Shown here: positions 45,188-56,954 of the stretch, in pieces
Layout of the letters: each line of letters starts with the position of its first letter
Numbering within the stretch: position 1 is the first letter of the stretch
Assembly (NCBI GenBank): GCA_034007295.1
Contig: JAVERC010000004.1
Span: 1 to 64,000 of the forward strand
Direction of reading: 5' to 3'
Source of the DNA: JACKCP01 sp034007295
GTDB lineage: Bacteria > Desulfobacterota > Desulfobacteria > Desulfobacterales > JACKCP01
Length of the DNA: 64,000 nucleotides
Program-made: the position numbers and the translations under genes
The notes under the pieces: model-generated
Seen by the model: only the letters and a program-made list of their open reading frames with translations
Database searches by the model: none
What the model was told of the DNA's origin: nothing

Positions 45188-45736
45188 TTATTTTACCAGT
45201 TCTAAAATCTGTTTAAACTCTTTTCTTTCGCATGTTTCAAGCATTTCAAACAGGGCTGTTTCGCAGGAAGAAATAACTGCTTTTTCATAAATCATTCTTT
45301 TTATCCCTGTTTTTAAATTTTTTTCATTTCTTGAGGATACACAGTCAGATACAAGATGAACATTTTGTCCATTTTTAATTAAATCTCTTGTACACTGCAT
45401 AACACAAACATGTGCTTCTATTCCGCAGATGAAAATATCTTTTATTTTCATTTTATTTATATGGCTAAAAAATTTTTCATGGTTTTTTATGCCAAATGTC
45501 ATTTTTTCAAATTTTACAGGCATAAATCCAAGATTTTTTATTTCCGGAATTGTATTTCCAAGGCCTTTTGGGTTTTGTTCAAGAAAAATTGCAGGTATTT
45601 GTAATATTTCAAACCCTTTAACAAGTTTTATGAGATTTTGTTTAAGTTGTTCTTTTTCATGCATTGAATTGAAAAGTTTTTCCTGAACATCTGTAACAAC
45701 AAGAGCTGTATTTTTAAAGTTTACTTTATTATTCAT
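45188..45736 (-). CDS. Isochorismatase-like cysteine hydrolase
   Basis: A 182-residue member of the isochorismatase-like superfamily. The catalytic aspartate is in LVVTDVQEKLF, the lysine probably in MPVKFEKMTFGI, and the nucleophilic cysteine in GIEAHVCVMQCTRDL. The set fits amide hydrolases such as nicotinamidase-related or YcaC-like proteins; the substrate is not readable. Placed 1 base upstream of the DEAD-box start, within an operon of M20 peptidase, this hydrolase and the helicase. Confidence 0.88.
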   Translation of the reverse strand: MNNKVNFKNTALVVTDVQEKLFNSMHEKEQLKQNLIKLVKGFEILQIPAIFLEQNPKGLGNTIPEIKNLGFMPVKFEKMTFGIKNHEKFFSHINKMKIKDIFICGIEAHVCVMQCTRDLIKNGQNVHLVSDCVSSRNEKNLKTGIKRMIYEKAVISSCETALFEMLETCERKEFKQILELVK

Positions 45737-45738
45737 AA

Positions 45739-46830
45739 TCAGCAGACTATACCAAACTCTTTTATAAGTCCAATAAGAAGATTCCAGCCTTTGTCAATGG
45801 AATCCTTTTTTATATATTCATTTTCAGTATGGAAATTTCCGCAATCGCAAAGACCTGTGCAAAAAGACGGCCAGTTTTTGCTTAAAGCTGCGTTTATATT
45901 GGTGCTCATGGATTTTATTTGAGGGGCAAGATTGTTTTTTTTAAAAACCGGCATTATTTTTTTTAAAATTTCATCTTTTTTTATACAATCAGCTCCAGGC
46001 CTTGAACCAATGTCTTTAATTTCAATTTTTATGTCAGGGCTTTCAAATTCTTTTATCAGCTTAAAAGTAATATCTTGTGCTTTTTGAAGAAGTTGTTGGG
46101 ACTCTGATCTGAATTCAAAAAGGCATAAGCAATAATCTGCAATAAGATTTATGGAAGTTCCACCGTTGATTTTTCCGGCATTAAATGTTGGTTTGTCCTT
46201 TAAAAAATTTTCAGTAATTTTTCCTTTTATTGAATTTAAAAGACTGCACATTGTTTCAATGGCATTTGGGCTGCCAAAATCTTCAAAACTGTGTCCGCCT
46301 TTTGTGAAAATTTTGCATTCAAATCTTTTTGAGCCAAGTCCATTAAATGAAATTGTATTGTATGAAAGGTCAAAGGATACAAAAAGCTCTGGTACTGAAT
46401 TGAAATCTGAAATAAAATTTTTTACTCCATAAAGGTTCCCAATGCCTTCTTCTCCAGATGAAAGAAGAATTGTAAAAGGCTTTTTAATATTTTTATTTTT
46501 GAGCTTTTCACATAAAAAAAGAAGCATGGATACAGCAAAAAGATCATCAGCACAACCCTGGCCTTTTATAATGTCTGCGGTTTCTTCATAATTTTCACAA
46601 AAACCTTTTCCTGCAACATCTGTATGAGCATCAAAAATAATTGTTTCTTCTTTTTTCCCTTGTTTTATAGGAATAATTATATTGTCTGCCTTGTCTTTTT
46701 GAAAATTTATTGATCTTTTTTTTAAGAACTCTTCAATCAATAAAAGCCTTTTTGATTCTTCAAGGCTTTTGCCTGGAGTAAGAGCAAGTTTTTTTATGAG
46801 AGAAATTAAATTTTTTTTATCAAGCTGCAT
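45739..46830 (-). CDS. M20 family zinc metallopeptidase
   Basis: A 363-residue M20-type peptidase (peptidase T / succinyl-diaminopimelate desuccinylase superfamily). Metal ligands are visible: the histidine of IIFDAHTDVAGKGF, the aspartate of GQGCADDLFAV, and the glutamates of LLSSGEEGIGNLYG. A dimerisation domain with SKRFECKIFTKGGHSFEDFG lies in the middle, and the late metal ligand is in CDCGNFHTENEY. It is likely a cytoplasmic di- or tripeptidase. First gene of a three-gene operon on this strand. Confidence 0.88.
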   Translation of the reverse strand: MQLDKKNLISLIKKLALTPGKSLEESKRLLLIEEFLKKRSINFQKDKADNIIIPIKQGKKEETIIFDAHTDVAGKGFCENYEETADIIKGQGCADDLFAVSMLLFLCEKLKNKNIKKPFTILLSSGEEGIGNLYGVKNFISDFNSVPELFVSFDLSYNTISFNGLGSKRFECKIFTKGGHSFEDFGSPNAIETMCSLLNSIKGKITENFLKDKPTFNAGKINGGTSINLIADYCLCLFEFRSESQQLLQKAQDITFKLIKEFESPDIKIEIKDIGSRPGADCIKKDEILKKIMPVFKKNNLAPQIKSMSTNINAALSKNWPSFCTGLCDCGNFHTENEYIKKDSIDKGWNLLIGLIKEFGIVC

Positions 46831-47192
46831 GGTTAAACCTTGATTTAATTGTAAACTGAATTTTTATTTACAATAAAAAAAAATTTTTTTCCATATTAGA
46901 ATGGCATGCCTTTGAGTATTGACATAATTTGAATGGTGTTTATTCTTTTATCATTCAAAAATTCCCTTAATTTACTTGTTAAGTTATTCCTGTTTTTAGT
47001 GATAAGGTTTTGTTATATTTTAGTTTTTTAAAATAAATCTAAAAAAATTTTCAAACAAATATTGACAGTATAAAGCCAGTGATTACTTTTAATTCAAAAG
47101 GAAGTTAAATATATAACATATTGTAATTTATCATTAATAATTTTTATTTTAAACTTTTATTTAAAACAATAAGTAATTATGGAGGTGATAAT
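46831..47192. other. AT-rich intergenic region upstream of the second hsp20 gene
   Basis: About 360 bases between divergent genes. TTGACA hexamers occur at 46919 and 47062, but neither has a convincing -10 at the right spacing. Close to the hsp20 start is a strong GGAGGTGAT ribosome binding site. Nothing else is recognised. Confidence 0.45.
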
Positions 47193-47648
47193 ATGGCAAT
47201 CGTAAGATGGGAACCTTTCAGAAACGTAGCAAGTCTTCAGGACAGAATTAACAGAATGTTTGATGATGTATTTTCAAGAATGGATTCATCAGACATGGAA
47301 GAAGGTGCAATTGGAGCATGGAAGCCTGCATCTGATATTTATGAAACAGAAGATGCAATTATTATTGAAACCGAACTTGCAGGCCTTAAAAAAGAAGATG
47401 TAAATGTTGAAGTAAATGACAATGTTCTTTCAATTAAAGGTGAAAGAAATACTGAAAAAGAGGAAAATAAAGACAACTATTACAGAAGAGAAAGATTTAC
47501 AGGAAAATTCCACAGGGCATTTACACTTCCAATGGATGTAAACGTAGAAAAGATTTCTGCAAAATTTAAAGACGGTGTTCTTGTACTTGAAATTCCAAAG
47601 CCTGAAGAGAAAAAACCAAAGAAAATAAATGTTGCTTTGGAAGAATAA
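47193..47648 (+). CDS. Small heat-shock protein, Hsp20/alpha-crystallin family (second)
   Basis: A 151-residue small heat-shock protein with the class-typical start MAIVRWEPFRNVASLQDRI and MFDDVFSRM. The alpha-crystallin domain spans about 45-145 (KPASDIYETEDAIIIETELA, VNDNVLSIKGERNTEK), with the C-terminal GVLVLEIPKPEEKKPKKI carrying the IPK-type tail. A strong terminator follows. It is independent of the Hsp20 next to lon, and of a different subclass by its N terminus. Confidence 0.95.
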   Translation: MAIVRWEPFRNVASLQDRINRMFDDVFSRMDSSDMEEGAIGAWKPASDIYETEDAIIIETELAGLKKEDVNVEVNDNVLSIKGERNTEKEENKDNYYRRERFTGKFHRAFTLPMDVNVEKISAKFKDGVLVLEIPKPEEKKPKKINVALEE

Positions 47649-47655
47649 ACTCAAT

Positions 47656-47686
47656 TTACGGCGGTTTTAAACCGCCGTAATTTTTT
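47656..47686 (+). terminator. Rho-independent terminator behind hsp20
   Basis: A perfect 11-bp stem TTACGGCGGTT/AACCGCCGTAA with a three-base loop (47656-47680), followed by six T. It is a textbook terminator. It argues against using the TTG at 47685 as the start of the next gene. Confidence 0.92.
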
Positions 47687-47735
47687 GCCTGCCTTTGTAA
47701 ATCTTGGCTTTACAAATTTAAAACTAAATTGGATA

Positions 47736-48806
47736 ATGCCTTTTTTTAAAAAAGGCAGGTTTAATTTGCATTTAAAAGACCAATGGAAAAATTTTGCTTC
47801 TGACCTGGTAAGCCCGGATGAAATTTGTAAAAAATTTAATGCAGACCCGGATATTTTTAAAATTCACAGCATTTATCCCTTTAAAATCAACAGGTATTTT
47901 TTTTCCCTTATAAAAGAAAAAAACGATCCTTTGTGGATTCAGGCAATTCCCGATGAAAAAGAAATTTTGGATTCAAAGGGAGTAAAAGACCCTTTTCTTG
48001 AAGACAATATTTTGTCGCCTGTTCCAAATATGATTCACAGATATAAAAATCGTGTAATACTTCTTGTATCAGATAAATGTGCGGTTTATTGCAGGCATTG
48101 CATGAGAAAAAGACGGGTCGGCCTTCATCAGGAAACTTTTTTTGACAATTTTACTGATATTTTAAATTATCTTGAAAACCATAATGAAGTTGATGACATT
48201 ATTCTATCAGGCGGAGATCCTCTTCTTGTTTCAGATGAAAAAATTGAGTTTATTCTTTCAAATTTGAGAAAAATTAAAAAAGATTCCATTTTAAGAATAC
48301 ACACAAGAACTTTTTCAACCCTTCCCCAGAGAATAACAAAAAACCTGTGCCAGATAATAAAAAAATATGAACCTGTTTATATAAACACTCATTTTAACCA
48401 TTCCATGGAAATAACAGAGGAAACAAAAAAATCTTCTTTTTTAGCCTCTGATTACGGAATTCCCCTTGGCTGCCAGAGCGTTTTTTTAAAAGGCGTAAAC
48501 AATAATTACACTGCACTTTCAGAGCTTTTTACAAATCTTTTGAAAATAAAGATAAAACCTTATTATCTTCATCATCCAGACCCTATAAGGGGAACAGGCC
48601 ATTTGCGTCCTGATATAAGGGAAGGCATAAAAATAATGAAAATGCTTAGGGGAAGAATAAGCGGTATGGCAGTTCCTTATTATATGATAGACTTGCCTGA
48701 CGGCGGTGGAAAAGTTCCTCTTCTTCCAGAATATATAAAGCATTTTGGACAAGATTTTCTTGAGGTTGAAAACTTTATGGGGAAATTGTACAAATATCCA
48801 TTATAA
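47736..48806 (+). CDS. KamA-family radical SAM protein (lysine 2,3-aminomutase-like)
   Basis: A radical SAM enzyme of the KamA/EpmB family, about 356 residues from the ATG at 47736 (MPFFKKGR). I prefer it to the in-frame TTG at 47685, which falls on the terminator T tract. The cluster motif is CAVYCRHCMRKRRVG (CxxxCxxC). Other features are DDIILSGGDPLLVSD, LRIHTRTFSTLPQRIT, YYLHHPDPIRGTGHLRP and AVPYYMIDLPDGGGKVPLLP. Members shift an amino group in lysine, or modify EF-P. No yodP or epmA gene is adjacent, so the substrate is open. Confidence 0.88.
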   Translation: MPFFKKGRFNLHLKDQWKNFASDLVSPDEICKKFNADPDIFKIHSIYPFKINRYFFSLIKEKNDPLWIQAIPDEKEILDSKGVKDPFLEDNILSPVPNMIHRYKNRVILLVSDKCAVYCRHCMRKRRVGLHQETFFDNFTDILNYLENHNEVDDIILSGGDPLLVSDEKIEFILSNLRKIKKDSILRIHTRTFSTLPQRITKNLCQIIKKYEPVYINTHFNHSMEITEETKKSSFLASDYGIPLGCQSVFLKGVNNNYTALSELFTNLLKIKIKPYYLHHPDPIRGTGHLRPDIREGIKIMKMLRGRISGMAVPYYMIDLPDGGGKVPLLPEYIKHFGQDFLEVENFMGKLYKYPL

Positions 48807-48814
48807 TGGGCTGA

Positions 48815-48990
48815 ATTAGTGAATGGCCGTTTTGTTCAGACATTAATTAGCGGCAGTCTAAAACTTGGATTTTGTTTCAGTTTAGGTGAAAAATTTAACT
48901 TTACAGCCAGCAAAATATTTTGAGGGTTAAATTTTGAATTTTACTTTAGAATTGACAAAAAAGGCATTTTTTATTCAGGGCTGATTATTT
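48815..48990 (+). repeat. Dispersed repeat family 1, long copy
   Basis: TTAGTGAATGGCCGTTTTG on the left and GACAAAAAAGGCATTTTTTA plus TTCAGGGCTGATTATTT on the right match the ends of the family. The inside contains GTGAAAAATTTAACTTTA and ATTTTGAGGGTTAAATTTTG, as in the complete copy. About 30 extra bases near 48840-48870 explain its greater length. It begins 9 bases after the KamA stop codon. Confidence 0.85.
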
Positions 48991-49008
48991 GTTTGGAGAA
49001 ATTATATT

Positions 49009-49884
49009 ATGCTTATCAAGCTTTCTAAGATGCATGGAATTGGAAATGATTTTATTCTTGCAGATGACAGAAAATCAAATATTTTAAATCAAATTGACTA
49101 TTCATCCCTTGCAAAAAAGCTTTGTCACAGGAATTTTGGACTTGGGGCAGACGGATTTATTGTTGCTGTCAGTTCAAAAACCCATGACATAGGTTTTAAA
49201 ATTTTCAATTCAGACGGCTCAGAGGCAGAAATGTGCGGCAATGGAATGAGATGTTTTGCAAAATATGTCTATGAAAAGTCTATATTAATGCAAAAGATTA
49301 TTAATGTAGAAACAAAAGCCGGAAGCATTGTTCCCCTGCTGGATATAAATTTTGAAGGTATTGTGGAAAATATAAAAGTAGATATGGGAGAACCTGTTTT
49401 TGATCCGGAACTTATTCCCTGTACTTTAAAAAAAGACAGGATAATTTCTGAAAAAATAGAAGTTCTTGGAAATGAAGTTGAAATTACCTGTGTTTCCATG
49501 GGAAATCCCCATGCAGTTATTTTTATTGAAAATGATATTGAAGATTTTCTTTTTTTCAAACTTGGGCCTGCAATTGAAAATTTTAATATTTTTCCCAAAA
49601 AAACCAATGTTGAATTTGTAAGGATTATATCTGAAAATGAAATATCTGTAAGAGTATGGGAACGGGGTGCAGGTGAAACCCTTGCCTGCGGAACCGGTGC
49701 TTGTGCTTGTGTTGCTGCCTGTGTTTTGAATAATAAAACCCTGGAAGAAGTAGTTGTAAGACTTAAAGGCGGAAGTCTTGACATAAAATGGAACAGGGCA
49801 AACAATCATATTTTTAAGACAGGACCGGCAAAGTTTGTTTATGAAACAGAAATAGAACTGGAAAGGATAAAAAATGATTTATAG
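49009..49884 (+). CDS. dapF: Diaminopimelate epimerase DapF
   Basis: A 291-residue DapF, which interconverts LL- and meso-diaminopimelate for lysine and peptidoglycan synthesis. The two catalytic cysteines lie in EMCGNGMRCFAKYVYE and ETLACGTGACACVAAC. The start MLIKLSKMHGIGNDFIL is standard. Overlaps the next gene by 11 bases. It has a GGAGAAA-type site. Full length. Confidence 0.96.
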   Translation: MLIKLSKMHGIGNDFILADDRKSNILNQIDYSSLAKKLCHRNFGLGADGFIVAVSSKTHDIGFKIFNSDGSEAEMCGNGMRCFAKYVYEKSILMQKIINVETKAGSIVPLLDINFEGIVENIKVDMGEPVFDPELIPCTLKKDRIISEKIEVLGNEVEITCVSMGNPHAVIFIENDIEDFLFFKLGPAIENFNIFPKKTNVEFVRIISENEISVRVWERGAGETLACGTGACACVAACVLNNKTLEEVVVRLKGGSLDIKWNRANNHIFKTGPAKFVYETEIELERIKNDL

Positions 49885-50686
49885 CAGAGCTTTAAAAGCA
49901 GCCGAATTTGTTGAAGATATTTTTGCCGAAGCTGAAACCGGCATTTTTCTTGGAACAGGGCTTGGAGGCTCTGTTGATTTTATGAGAGTCATTGAATCTG
50001 TTCCATATTCTGAAATTCCTCATTTCCCAATTTCAACTGTTGAAAGCCATGCCGGAGAAATGATTTTTGGAGAAATTTCAGGCAAAAAAGTTATAGTAAT
50101 GAAGGGAAGATTTCATCTTTATGAAGGCTATACTGCAGATCAGGTTTCATTTCCTGTAAGGCTTATGCAGGTTCTTGGAGTAAAAAATCTTATTGTTACA
50201 AATTCGTCTGGAGGTTTGAATTTAAGTTTTAAACCAGGAGATTTAATGGTCATAGAAGACCATATAAATCTTACAGGAGAAAATCCGCTTGTTGGAGTAA
50301 ATGACGAAAATCTTGGACCAAGATTTCCTGATATGAGCCAGACCTATGACAAAGGTTTGAGAGATCTTGTTTTTGAGGCAGGAGAAGAACTTGGAATTTA
50401 TGTTCACAAAGGAGTTTATGCAGGACTTAAAGGGCCTTCTCTTGAAACACCTGCTGAAAACAGATTTTTAAGAACAATAGGTGCTGATGCTGTTGGCCTT
50501 TCTACTGTATGTGAGGTTATTGCAGGCAGGCATGCAGGTATGCGTGTGCTTGGAATGTCAATAATAACAAATATTAACAATCCTGATGAGCCTGAAGAGG
50601 CAAAAATTGATGACATAATTCAGGTTGCAAATGATTCAGCAGAAAAGCTTGAAAATATTTTAAAATTAATAATAAGGAAGTTGTAA
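49874..50686 (+). CDS. Purine-nucleoside phosphorylase
   Basis: A 270-residue type II (trimeric) purine nucleoside phosphorylase. Signature segments: GIFLGTGLGGSVDF for phosphate binding, STVESHAGEMIFGEISGKK, VMKGRFHLYEGYTADQVSFP, TNSSGGLNLSFKPGD, and the purine-binding VYAGLKGPSLETPAENRFL. It releases free guanine or hypoxanthine from nucleosides. It is overlapped by dapF at its 5' end and followed after 3 bases by an MTA/SAH deaminase-type gene, which makes a salvage operon. Confidence 0.93.
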   Translation: MIYSRALKAAEFVEDIFAEAETGIFLGTGLGGSVDFMRVIESVPYSEIPHFPISTVESHAGEMIFGEISGKKVIVMKGRFHLYEGYTADQVSFPVRLMQVLGVKNLIVTNSSGGLNLSFKPGDLMVIEDHINLTGENPLVGVNDENLGPRFPDMSQTYDKGLRDLVFEAGEELGIYVHKGVYAGLKGPSLETPAENRFLRTIGADAVGLSTVCEVIAGRHAGMRVLGMSIITNINNPDEPEEAKIDDIIQVANDSAEKLENILKLIIRKL

Positions 50687-50689
50687 TTT

Positions 50690-52003
50690 ATGGATTTAAA
50701 AGCTGATCTTTTGCTTACAAACGGTATAATTGTAACAGTAGACAATGAAAATAATATAATTCAAAACGGCGATGTTGCAGTAAAAAACGGTAAAATTATT
50801 AAAATTGGGAAAAATCTTGATATAAAGGCTGATAAAAAAGAATCTCTTTGCGGTTCAATAATAATGCCTGGTCTTATAAATTCCCATACCCATGCTGCCA
50901 TGACTCTTTTAAGGGGATTTTCAGATGATCTTCCCTTGATGGAATGGCTTGATGAAATTTCTCCGGCAGAAAGGTCCCTTGAAGCAGGCGATGTTTATGC
51001 AGGAACTTTTCTGGCATGCCTTGAAATGCTCAAGGCCGGAACTACCTGTTTTGCAGATATGTATTTTTTTGAAGATCAGGCTGCACAGGCTGCAATAGAT
51101 GCAGGAATTAAAATTATTGCAGGGGAGGGTATTTTAAATTTTCAAACCCCAAGTGCACTGACTCCAGAACATGCCTTTGAAAATACAGAGTTTTTATTTG
51201 ACAAATATAAAAACCACCCTTTGGTAAAAGTTTGTATAGCACCCCATTCCACTTATCTTGTAGACGAAAAGTATCTTATAAGGGCAAATGAATTTTCTTT
51301 AAAACATAATCTTCCCATGATGATCCATGTTTCTGAAACAGCTTCAGAAGTTTCACAGCTGATAGAGAAAACCGGTAAAACACCTGTAAAATATCTGAAT
51401 TCTTTAGGACTTTTAAATAAAAATCTTCTAGCAGTTCATTGTGTTGTTCTAGATGAAGAAGAAATTGAGCTTTTCAAAAAATTTGATGTAAAGGTTTCAC
51501 ACAATCCTGAAAGCAACATGAAACTTGCTTCTGGCATAGCACCTGTTCCGGAAATGCTTGAAAAGGGAATATGTGTTGCACTTGGGACAGACGGAGCTGC
51601 AAGCAATAATGACCTTTGTCTTTTAAGTGAAATGGATACAGCTGCAAAACTTCACAAGGTCAATAAACTTGATCCAACTGTTGTGTCTGCAAGGCAGGCA
51701 GTTAGAATGGCTACAATTGATTCTGCAAGGGCCCTTGGAATAGAAGGAGAAACAGGTTCCCTTGAAATTGGAAAAGATGCAGATTTTCTAGTTTTAAATC
51801 ATGATCTTCCAGGTCTTAACCCTATGTATTCTCCAGAATCCCATATAGTTTATGCAGCCTCAAGAAGAGAGGTAAGAGATGTTTATGTCAAAGGTAAAAA
51901 AATGGTTTCAAATGGTATAATTGTTTTTTCAGATACATTATCAGCAATAAAAAATGTAAATAGAATTATTGATAAATTTGGAAAAAATTTTATTAAATCT
52001 TAA
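50690..52003 (+). CDS. 5'-methylthioadenosine/S-adenosylhomocysteine deaminase (amidohydrolase)
   Basis: A 437-residue amidohydrolase of the MtaD/SsnA-like group. Metal site PGLINSHTHAAMTLLRG, then ETTCFADMYFF-like (AGTTCFADMYFFED), the histidines in IAPHSTYLVDEKY, MIHVSETASEV and VHCVVLDEEE, and the aspartate in ALGTDGAASNNDL. The family deaminates methylthioadenosine or S-adenosylhomocysteine to the inosine forms, releasing ammonia; a plain adenosine deaminase activity is possible. It fits functionally with the PNP upstream and the adenine deaminase at 54503. Confidence 0.87.
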   Translation: MDLKADLLLTNGIIVTVDNENNIIQNGDVAVKNGKIIKIGKNLDIKADKKESLCGSIIMPGLINSHTHAAMTLLRGFSDDLPLMEWLDEISPAERSLEAGDVYAGTFLACLEMLKAGTTCFADMYFFEDQAAQAAIDAGIKIIAGEGILNFQTPSALTPEHAFENTEFLFDKYKNHPLVKVCIAPHSTYLVDEKYLIRANEFSLKHNLPMMIHVSETASEVSQLIEKTGKTPVKYLNSLGLLNKNLLAVHCVVLDEEEIELFKKFDVKVSHNPESNMKLASGIAPVPEMLEKGICVALGTDGAASNNDLCLLSEMDTAAKLHKVNKLDPTVVSARQAVRMATIDSARALGIEGETGSLEIGKDADFLVLNHDLPGLNPMYSPESHIVYAASRREVRDVYVKGKKMVSNGIIVFSDTLSAIKNVNRIIDKFGKNFIKS

Positions 52004-52212
52004 TAAAAAATTTACCATGGGTTTTGTTTGATATATAATTAAGATGTATTTTTTGTTTTTTTAAAGTTTGATTTTTCACTTAAGATTAAATTCAGTTTCT
52101 CATAATGTTTTGACATTCAATTATTATTTCTTTTCAACGCTTTGATTTTTAACTTTAGTTATTCTTGTTTGACGGCTTCCCAAGCCTGGTCCGGGAAATT
52201 TAACAATTAAAA

Positions 52213-54502
52213 ATGGAAAACGTTTTGAAAACTAATGCTTACTCTCCCTCATTTGAAGAAAGCCGGGAATTTAAAAAAAATTATGTAATGAAAAATCTTT
52301 GGTATCAGAGAATTTTAATATTTATTGCAATAATAATTTATATTGGCCTTGGTTATTTTCATGCAGGTGAAAATCCCCATCTTGCAAAATACATATACAT
52401 AATCCGTCTTGGTATTGTTGCACCTGTTGCATTACTGATAATAATTTTCAGTTTTTTCAAGATTTATGAAAAAATTGCGGGTTTTCTTTTTTCTGTGGGC
52501 ATTATTGCAGCAGGCTCAGGTGTAATAGTTCTGATAAAATATTGTGATGATTCAGCAAAATATTATTTTTTAACTGGTCTTGTTCTTATAGTTTTTATGA
52601 ATTATACACTGAAAATTCTTTTGCCCTGGGCTTTTTTATCTGGTGCAGGTATTGCAGTTGTTTTTAACTTTTCTGATTTTATTTTTAAAATAGACAACGC
52701 TGCAAATATTGGAAATACACTTTCTTCAAGTGATTATATTTATATAAATATTTATCTTATTACAGCAAATATTTTAGGTGCATATCTTGCTTTTGTTTTT
52801 GAATTATACGAAAAAAAAGATTTTTTTTTCAAACGAAATCTTGAAATGGAAAAATTCAGGATAGGTTCATTAAACAAGGATCTTGAAACAGCAGTCAAGA
52901 AAAACGAGTATGATCTCATTGAAAAAAATATTCAGCTTAAAACTTTTTATGAAGAAAAAAAAACTATTGAAAAAGAGCTTAAAAATAAAAGCAATGAGTA
53001 TTTAAACCTTATTGCAACCATGGATGATGCATGTTTTGAAATAAATAAAACCGGAAAAATTATTCTATTAAATCCAGGCCTTTCAAATCTTCTTGAAACA
53101 GATTACAGCAGAATAAAAGATAGGTCATTGTTTGATTTTTTAGATGAAGAAAGCATTAGAAGTGTAAAAAGAAAAATGCAGAAATTTTTTGAAGTCAAAG
53201 ATAAAACATTGAGAATTGACTTTAAAATTATCTGTTTGAACAGTGAAAAAACAAAAAAACATGTTGAAGCTTCAGTAACAAAAAAATTTTCTTCAAAGGG
53301 AAAACTAACAGGTTTTTTAGGTATTGTAAGGGATGTGACCCAAAGGCACAAATTTGAAAAAGAGCTTGAAAAGGCAGACAGGATCAAATCTTTTTTTCTT
53401 GAAAATATAAATCATGAGTTAAGAACACCTTTAAATGGAATGACAGGGTTTACTCATATGCTTATTTCTTCAGAAGAACTTTCGCCAGAAGACAGAAAAA
53501 AGGCAGTGATGATTAAGTCAAGCCTTGATCACATGAGTTTTTTAATTAATGATCTTCTTGATTTTTCAAAAATTTATGCAGATGAAATGGTTGTTGAAAA
53601 TGAAAAATTTCTTTTTTCTGATTTAATTGAAAGAATAAAAAAGCAATGCAAAAGATATTCTTTTTCTTCTGATTTTGATATTATTTTCAATAAAGATCAA
53701 AAAATTTCCAATTCATATATTGGAGATATAAAACTGATTTCCAATTCAATAGGATCACTGGTTGAAACCGCATTAAGATTCTGGGGGCCTGAAAATCTTA
53801 TTATGGATGCCTTTTGCACCTCAAATGAAAACGGTATTGACCTTATTAAAATAAATATAAAAACCCAAAGTCTGAAAGATGAAAATTCAGGACTTCCTTG
53901 TTTTATGGACCAGGGATTGGATTTTGATAAAGATTTCGACTGTGCAGATAAATCAGATTTTCTTTTTTCAGTTGCAGGAATGATGATTGAGAAGATTGGC
54001 GGCAGAGTGCTTACAGCTTATGACGGGCATAAAAACGGGTTTTCAGTGGAAATCCCTCTTGAAAAGGATAGTTTTGAAATATCTGAAAAAAGAAAGGATG
54101 ATAAAGAACAATTGATTGCTGATAAAAATATTCTAATTGTTGAAGACAATAAGGTTAATCAGATGGTTCTTCAGGCAATTTTAAAAAAAGAAGGAGCCAA
54201 TATTTATCTTGCAGCTGACGGAAAAAAAGGCATTGACCTTCTTTTAAATACAGATATTGATCTTGTTTTGATGGATATTCAGATGCCTGTTATGGACGGT
54301 ATTACAGCAGCACAAAAAATAAGGGCCGGAGAAGCAGGAGAGCTTAAAAAAAATATTCCTGTTATTGCTGTAACAGCCCATGCTGTGAAAGCTGATAAAA
54401 CAAGATGTTTAAGTGCTGGAATGGATGATTATCTGACCAAGCCGGTAAAACCTGATGTTTTAAAGGCTGCTATAGTTAAAAATTTATTTAAGGGGGCCGT
54501 AA

Positions 54503-54510
<8 letters not shown>
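52213..54510 (+). CDS. Hybrid sensor histidine kinase with a degenerate ATPase domain
   Basis: A 765-residue protein: about six transmembrane helices (31-200), a coiled coil, a PAS domain (about 260-380), HisKA with the phosphorylatable H401 (NINHELRTPLNGM), and a receiver domain from about 637 with D688 in VLMDIQMPVMDG and a lysine in DDYLTKPVKPD. In the HATPase region the N box reads SIGSLVETALRFW, with T519 in the position of the essential asparagine, and no DxGxG or GxG boxes are evident. Autophosphorylation is therefore doubtful. It stands within a purine salvage operon, overlapping the adenine deaminase gene by 8 bases. Confidence 0.9.
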
Positions 54511-56182
<1,672 letters not shown>

Positions 56183-56194
56183 TCTGGATTTAAA

Positions 56195-56938
56195 ATGAAA
56201 CTTTTAGAATTAAAAGAACCGGTTTTTGCGGCACATAGAGGTTTGTCATCGTTTTTTCCTGAAAATACAATGCCTGCTTTTATAGCAGCACTAAATTTAG
56301 GGTGTTCTATGATTGAGCTTGATGTTGGTATAACAAAAGACAATGAAATTGTTGTTATTCATGACGACACCCTTGACAGAACAACTACAGGCCGCGGCAA
56401 AATATCGGACAATTTTTATTCAGATATTTTTTATAAGGCTGATGCAGGAAAAATATTAAGTTCAGGCAAAATTTCTGCAAAAGTACCAAGGCTTGAAGAA
56501 GTTTTAAATCTTGTAAAAGACAGAGCTGTTTTAAATATTGAGATAAAATCAGAAGTTTATAAAAAAGGCGATGACAAAAAATCCTCTGAAGCAATGATTC
56601 TTTGGCTTGTTGAGAAAAAAAACATGATTGACCAGGTGATTTTTTCTTCATTTAACCATAAAATTCTTTTAAGATTAAGGGAACTTTCCAAAACTGCAAA
56701 TTTAGGAATTTTAACTTCAGGAGAACCAAGGCCTCCGGTTGGTTTGACAAGAAAACTCAATGCATTTTCATGGCATCCGGGCCATGTAAATTTATCCAAA
56801 AAGCATATCAGGTATTACAAAAGACATACTGGTAAAAAAGTAATTCCTTATACAGTCAATAAACCCAAAAAAGCATCAAAGCTTATTAAATCTGGAGTAA
56901 GCGGTTTTTTTACAGATTGTCCTCAAAAATTTATCTAA
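56195..56938 (+). CDS. Glycerophosphodiester phosphodiesterase
   Basis: A 247-residue cytoplasmic GDPD. The catalytic histidine pair is in FAAHRGLSSFFPENTMPAF and VIHDDTLDRTTTGRGKI; the metal-binding glutamates are in MIELDVGITKDNEI and NIEIKSEVY. The end VSGFFTDCPQKF is usual. It hydrolyses deacylated phospholipids to glycerol-3-phosphate and an alcohol. No signal peptide, so it is of the UgpQ type. It follows ade by 12 bases. Confidence 0.92.
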   Translation: MKLLELKEPVFAAHRGLSSFFPENTMPAFIAALNLGCSMIELDVGITKDNEIVVIHDDTLDRTTTGRGKISDNFYSDIFYKADAGKILSSGKISAKVPRLEEVLNLVKDRAVLNIEIKSEVYKKGDDKKSSEAMILWLVEKKNMIDQVIFSSFNHKILLRLRELSKTANLGILTSGEPRPPVGLTRKLNAFSWHPGHVNLSKKHIRYYKRHTGKKVIPYTVNKPKKASKLIKSGVSGFFTDCPQKFI

Positions 56939-56954
56939 AATTTTCGGGAGAAAT

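Noticed and set aside
47062..47090. TTGACA hexamer as a promoter of the second hsp20 gene
   Set aside because: The matching -10 (TACTTT) is poor and the spacing is short. It is noted only as part of the intergenic region.
47685..47735. TTG start giving 17 extra residues to the KamA-family protein
   Set aside because: It falls on the T tract of a strong terminator and has no ribosome binding site; the ATG at 47736 is preferred.
49269..49809. Long open frames antisense to dapF
   Set aside because: They overlap a clear dapF gene completely and have composition expected of shadow frames.
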